Below, piece by piece: positions 5,585 through 7,079 of a stretch of 7,079 nt of DNA. A program made the translations under genes and the position numbers. The DNA is from DATFGK01 sp046712825 (GTDB lineage Bacteria; Actinomycetota; AC-67): the NCBI GenBank assembly GCA_046712825.1, contig JBKKCR010000014.1:1-7079 (forward strand), written 5' to 3'. Numbering within the stretch: the stretch's first letter is position 1; every line of letters begins with the position of its first letter. The notes beneath the pieces were generated by a model. The model was not told the origin of the DNA and did not search any database. It saw only the letters and a program-made list of their open reading frames with translations.

Positions 5585-6190
5585 TCAAGTGGCGGCGGGA
5601 GCCCGGCGGCCGGACCACCATCTGAGCCCGGCGCCGATCAAAACGATCACCGCCAGCACGCCCACCGAGTACGCCACCACTCCACCGTATCCGCCGGCGG
5701 CGTCGGGATCGAGGAACGGGTACGGATACCAGTCGGCGACCGGACCTCGAACCAGACTGTAAACGAGGTACGCGGCGGGGAACACAAGCCACCAGCCGAG
5801 CACCGAACGCGGAAGCCGTCGAGGGGGTAGGTCGACGAACCAGTCGAGGAGAACCGCCATCGGCGCGATCTCGTGCAGCACCGCGTCGACCCAGGGCAGA
5901 GTCAGCCCGACGTCGGCCGAGGCCGGAGCGAGCAACACCGCATAGGTCACCGCGGTCACTCCCATGTACAGCGTCACCGCACCCCGGAGGGGGACGAACT
6001 TCGGATCGGCGGTTCGCGACGGCCGGGCGGCGAGCTCCGTCAGCAGCAGCACCGCTCCGACGTTACTGAGCACGGTGAAGTAGCTGAAGAAGTTGATCGC
6101 CTTCAAACCGTTGTCGGAGCCGCTCCAGAACTGACTGACCAGCGCCACGATGATGGTAGCCGCGACCAGCAGGCGCAGAGCCCGCAGCAT
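5585..6190 (-). CDS. Pr6Pr-family (FAR-17a/AIG1-like) membrane protein
   Basis: A 201-residue protein with about six membrane helices (roughly 5-22, 35-53, 70-90, 103-120, 130-148, 168-190). It carries the pattern of the Pr6Pr / FAR-17a/AIG1-like group: NFFSYFTVLSN (33-43), an LRGAVTLY loop-helix (68-75), VLHEIAP with H106, LLDW (114-117), and RGPVADWYPYPFLD (148-161). Eukaryotic AIG1/ADTRP relatives hydrolyse fatty-acid esters of hydroxy fatty acids using a Thr and a His in the membrane. Here T39 in the NFFSYFT motif and H106 could be the equivalent pair, which is my inference. It is the last gene of a minus-strand operon, beginning four bases after the stop of the 130-residue membrane gene. 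It has no ribosome site of its own, so translational coupling is likely. Family call good; bacterial function unknown. Confidence 0.8.
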   Translation of the reverse strand: MLRALRLLVAATIIVALVSQFWSGSDNGLKAINFFSYFTVLSNVGAVLLLTELAARPSRTADPKFVPLRGAVTLYMGVTAVTYAVLLAPASADVGLTLPWVDAVLHEIAPMAVLLDWFVDLPPRRLPRSVLGWWLVFPAAYLVYSLVRGPVADWYPYPFLDPDAAGGYGGVVAYSVGVLAVIVLIGAGLRWWSGRRAPAAT

Positions 6191-6194
6191 CGGC

Positions 6195-6587
6195 TCAGGC
6201 GGCGCTCGGGACCGCGGGACGCAATGCTCGCAGCCCGAGGACGCCGACTCCCAGCGCCACGGCCATCGGAACGATCACGCCTAGCCAAGATAAGACGTTC
6301 AGTTCGAGGTTCGAGTAGGGATCTGCGAAGGCGCTCCACTTCGGTGTCAGGTGGACGGCGACCAAGCCGGCGACGTTTCCGAACCCGAGTGCGATCGACC
6401 CAAGCGGCGCGAGCGCGTGACGCCGGAGCGCCAGGACCGTTATCACGATGCTCGACGCGAGACCGAAGAGGCCCGTAGCTGTTACCTGTACGGCCAGCGA
6501 CCGATCCGCCTGGTTCACGACGTGATCGACGTCGTGCAGGACGAGCGTCGCCAGCAGTGCCAGATTCGCACGCCCGAGCGACGTCAT
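6195..6587 (-). CDS. Uncharacterised four-helix membrane protein with HDVDH motif
   Basis: A 130-residue hydrophobic protein with about four membrane helices (7-22, 33-54, 60-80, 98-121). I recognise no named family. Striking residues are H18-D19-V20-D21-H22 at the end of helix 1, and a VHLTPKWSAFADPY segment (78-91) with H79 at the end of helix 3. Two histidine clusters on membrane helices could bind a metal or haem, but this is only a suggestion. The ATG (6587-6585) overlaps the stop of the upstream acyltransferase frame as ATGA, which fixes the start and implies coupling. The Pr6Pr gene follows after four bases. The same frame remains open upstream to ATG 6992, but that stretch is arginine-rich, lies over the acyltransferase in another frame and has no membrane character, so it is excluded. 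Confidence 0.72.
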   Translation of the reverse strand: MTSLGRANLALLATLVLHDVDHVVNQADRSLAVQVTATGLFGLASSIVITVLALRRHALAPLGSIALGFGNVAGLVAVHLTPKWSAFADPYSNLELNVLSWLGVIVPMAVALGVGVLGLRALRPAVPSAA

Positions 6588-6992
6588 CGGCCGATCATAC
6601 GCGGGAGAGAGCGGAACGCACCCAGGGCGGCGCGGGCTGGGAGCGCGAGGAGCTCTCCGAGGAGCGGCTGTTGCGGCGGCGAAGCGGCGGTGATCTCCTC
6701 GGCCGAGGGCGAGGCGTGCGCGCGCACCTCCTCGGGAAGGAGCTCGCCGATCCGATCCATCACCGCTTGCGTCGCTGCCTCGAGCGCCGGGATGCGCTCT
6801 TCGTCTCCGCTGGGGACCCTGAGGTAGATCGGCTCGCCGACCCTCGCGTACACGGTCCCCTTCAACCCGGCGAGGTCGGGCATCCGAGCGGCACGCGGCC
6901 AGATGCGTTCGGTTCCCCACAAAGCCACGGGGATCACCGGCGCGCCGCTGGCCCGCCACCGCTTCGCTTTCGTTGCAGAAGAACGGCGTCAT
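6584..6992 (-). pseudogene. plsC-type acyltransferase, internally deleted or frameshifted
   Basis: The minus-strand frame ending at TGA 6586-6584 encodes the C-terminal part of a 1-acyl-sn-glycerol-3-phosphate acyltransferase. It reads RASGAPVIPVALWGT (block IV), then WPRAARMPDL, VYARVGEPIYL, and a helix ending DRIGELLPEEV. The catalytic H-x4-D box, the substrate block and the FPEGT box, normally 60-100 residues nearer the N-terminus, are missing. This frame is closed upstream by TGA at 6991-6989, and its only start would be GTG at 6937. That TGA overlaps ATG 6992-6990, which opens another frame reading MTPFF with an AAGG ribosome-like site, looking like the genuine start of the gene joined out of frame to its 3' end. 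The product would lack acyl-transfer activity. It heads the operon and overlaps the next gene by ATGA. Confidence 0.6.
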
Positions 6993-7032
6993 CGCGCTCA
7001 GCCTTCCCGACCAGCGGCCTTGACTCGGCTTC

Positions 7033-7077
7033 TACGGTAGCGTAACCTACGCTGCAGTAAGTTACGTGACCGTAACT
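7033..7077 (-). promoter_or_regulatory. Tandem palindromic operator (TetR-like) upstream of the plsC operon
   Basis: Two TACG-N4-CGTA palindromes occur at 7033-7044 (spacer GTAG) and 7063-7074 (spacer TGAC), exactly 30 bases apart. The right one extends to an 18-base palindrome, AGTTACG-TGAC-CGTAACT (7060-7077). Another inverted repeat, GCGTA-ACC-TACGC, spans 7040-7052. As a larger unit, 7033-7046 and 7061-7074 pair at 12 of 14 positions. The site is 41 bases before ATG 6992 of the minus-strand operon. Palindromes of this size are typical of TetR-family sites near fatty-acid and lipid genes; the regulator would lie beyond base 7079. Confidence 0.6.
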
Positions 7078-7079
7078 AG

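Noticed and set aside
6588..6992. N-terminal extension of the 130-residue membrane protein to ATG 6992
   Set aside because: The extension is arginine-rich and non-hydrophobic, and the acyltransferase C-terminus occupies another frame there; the ATGA overlap sets the start at 6587.

Overview
The window is high-GC DNA with GC-rich third codon positions. It looks like an actinobacterial (Actinomycetota) chromosome. The main support is a PAP2 phosphatase fused to a diacylglycerol-kinase domain, a gene type common in that phylum, plus a PepSY gene beside a histidine-kinase relic and a Pr6Pr membrane protein. The genus cannot be told from the sequence. No rRNA, tRNA, CRISPR array or complete mobile element was seen.

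Left block (1-2648), envelope lipids: a PAP2 phosphatase runs off the left edge on the minus strand. Diverging from it is a DedA/VTT-like membrane protein (445-1146, plus). Convergent with that, two bases away, is a bifunctional PAP2/diacylglycerol-kinase protein (1149-2648, minus). All three families act on or move isoprenoid and glycerol lipid phosphates, so a shared role in lipid-carrier recycling is plausible but inferred.

Centre (2697-4149), envelope sensing and secreted proteins: a 57-codon C-terminal relic of a histidine kinase, whose frame opens just after a stop codon, ends at 2870. It is followed by three TTCAG-like repeats about one helical turn apart, a signal-peptide PepSY protein (3018-3347) and a secreted two-domain protein with an FN3-like end (3390-4103), closed by a strong hairpin. 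This looks like the tail of a two-component/PepSY cassette that has lost its response regulator and most of its kinase.

Right block: 4150-4533 holds a broken glyoxalase-type (VOC) gene start on the minus strand and no intact gene. A complete alpha/beta hydrolase with an Asp nucleophile follows (4537-5373, plus), then a terminator-like hairpin and a 211-base convergent intergenic region. From the right edge a minus-strand operon reads leftward: two TACG-N4-CGTA palindromes 30 bp apart, a plsC-type acyltransferase reduced to its C-terminal part, a 130-residue membrane protein with an HDVDH motif (ATGA overlap), and a Pr6Pr-family membrane protein (4-base gap). Gene relics at 2697, 4304 and 6584 mark this as a locus with repeated deletion or rearrangement, or with assembly errors at those points.
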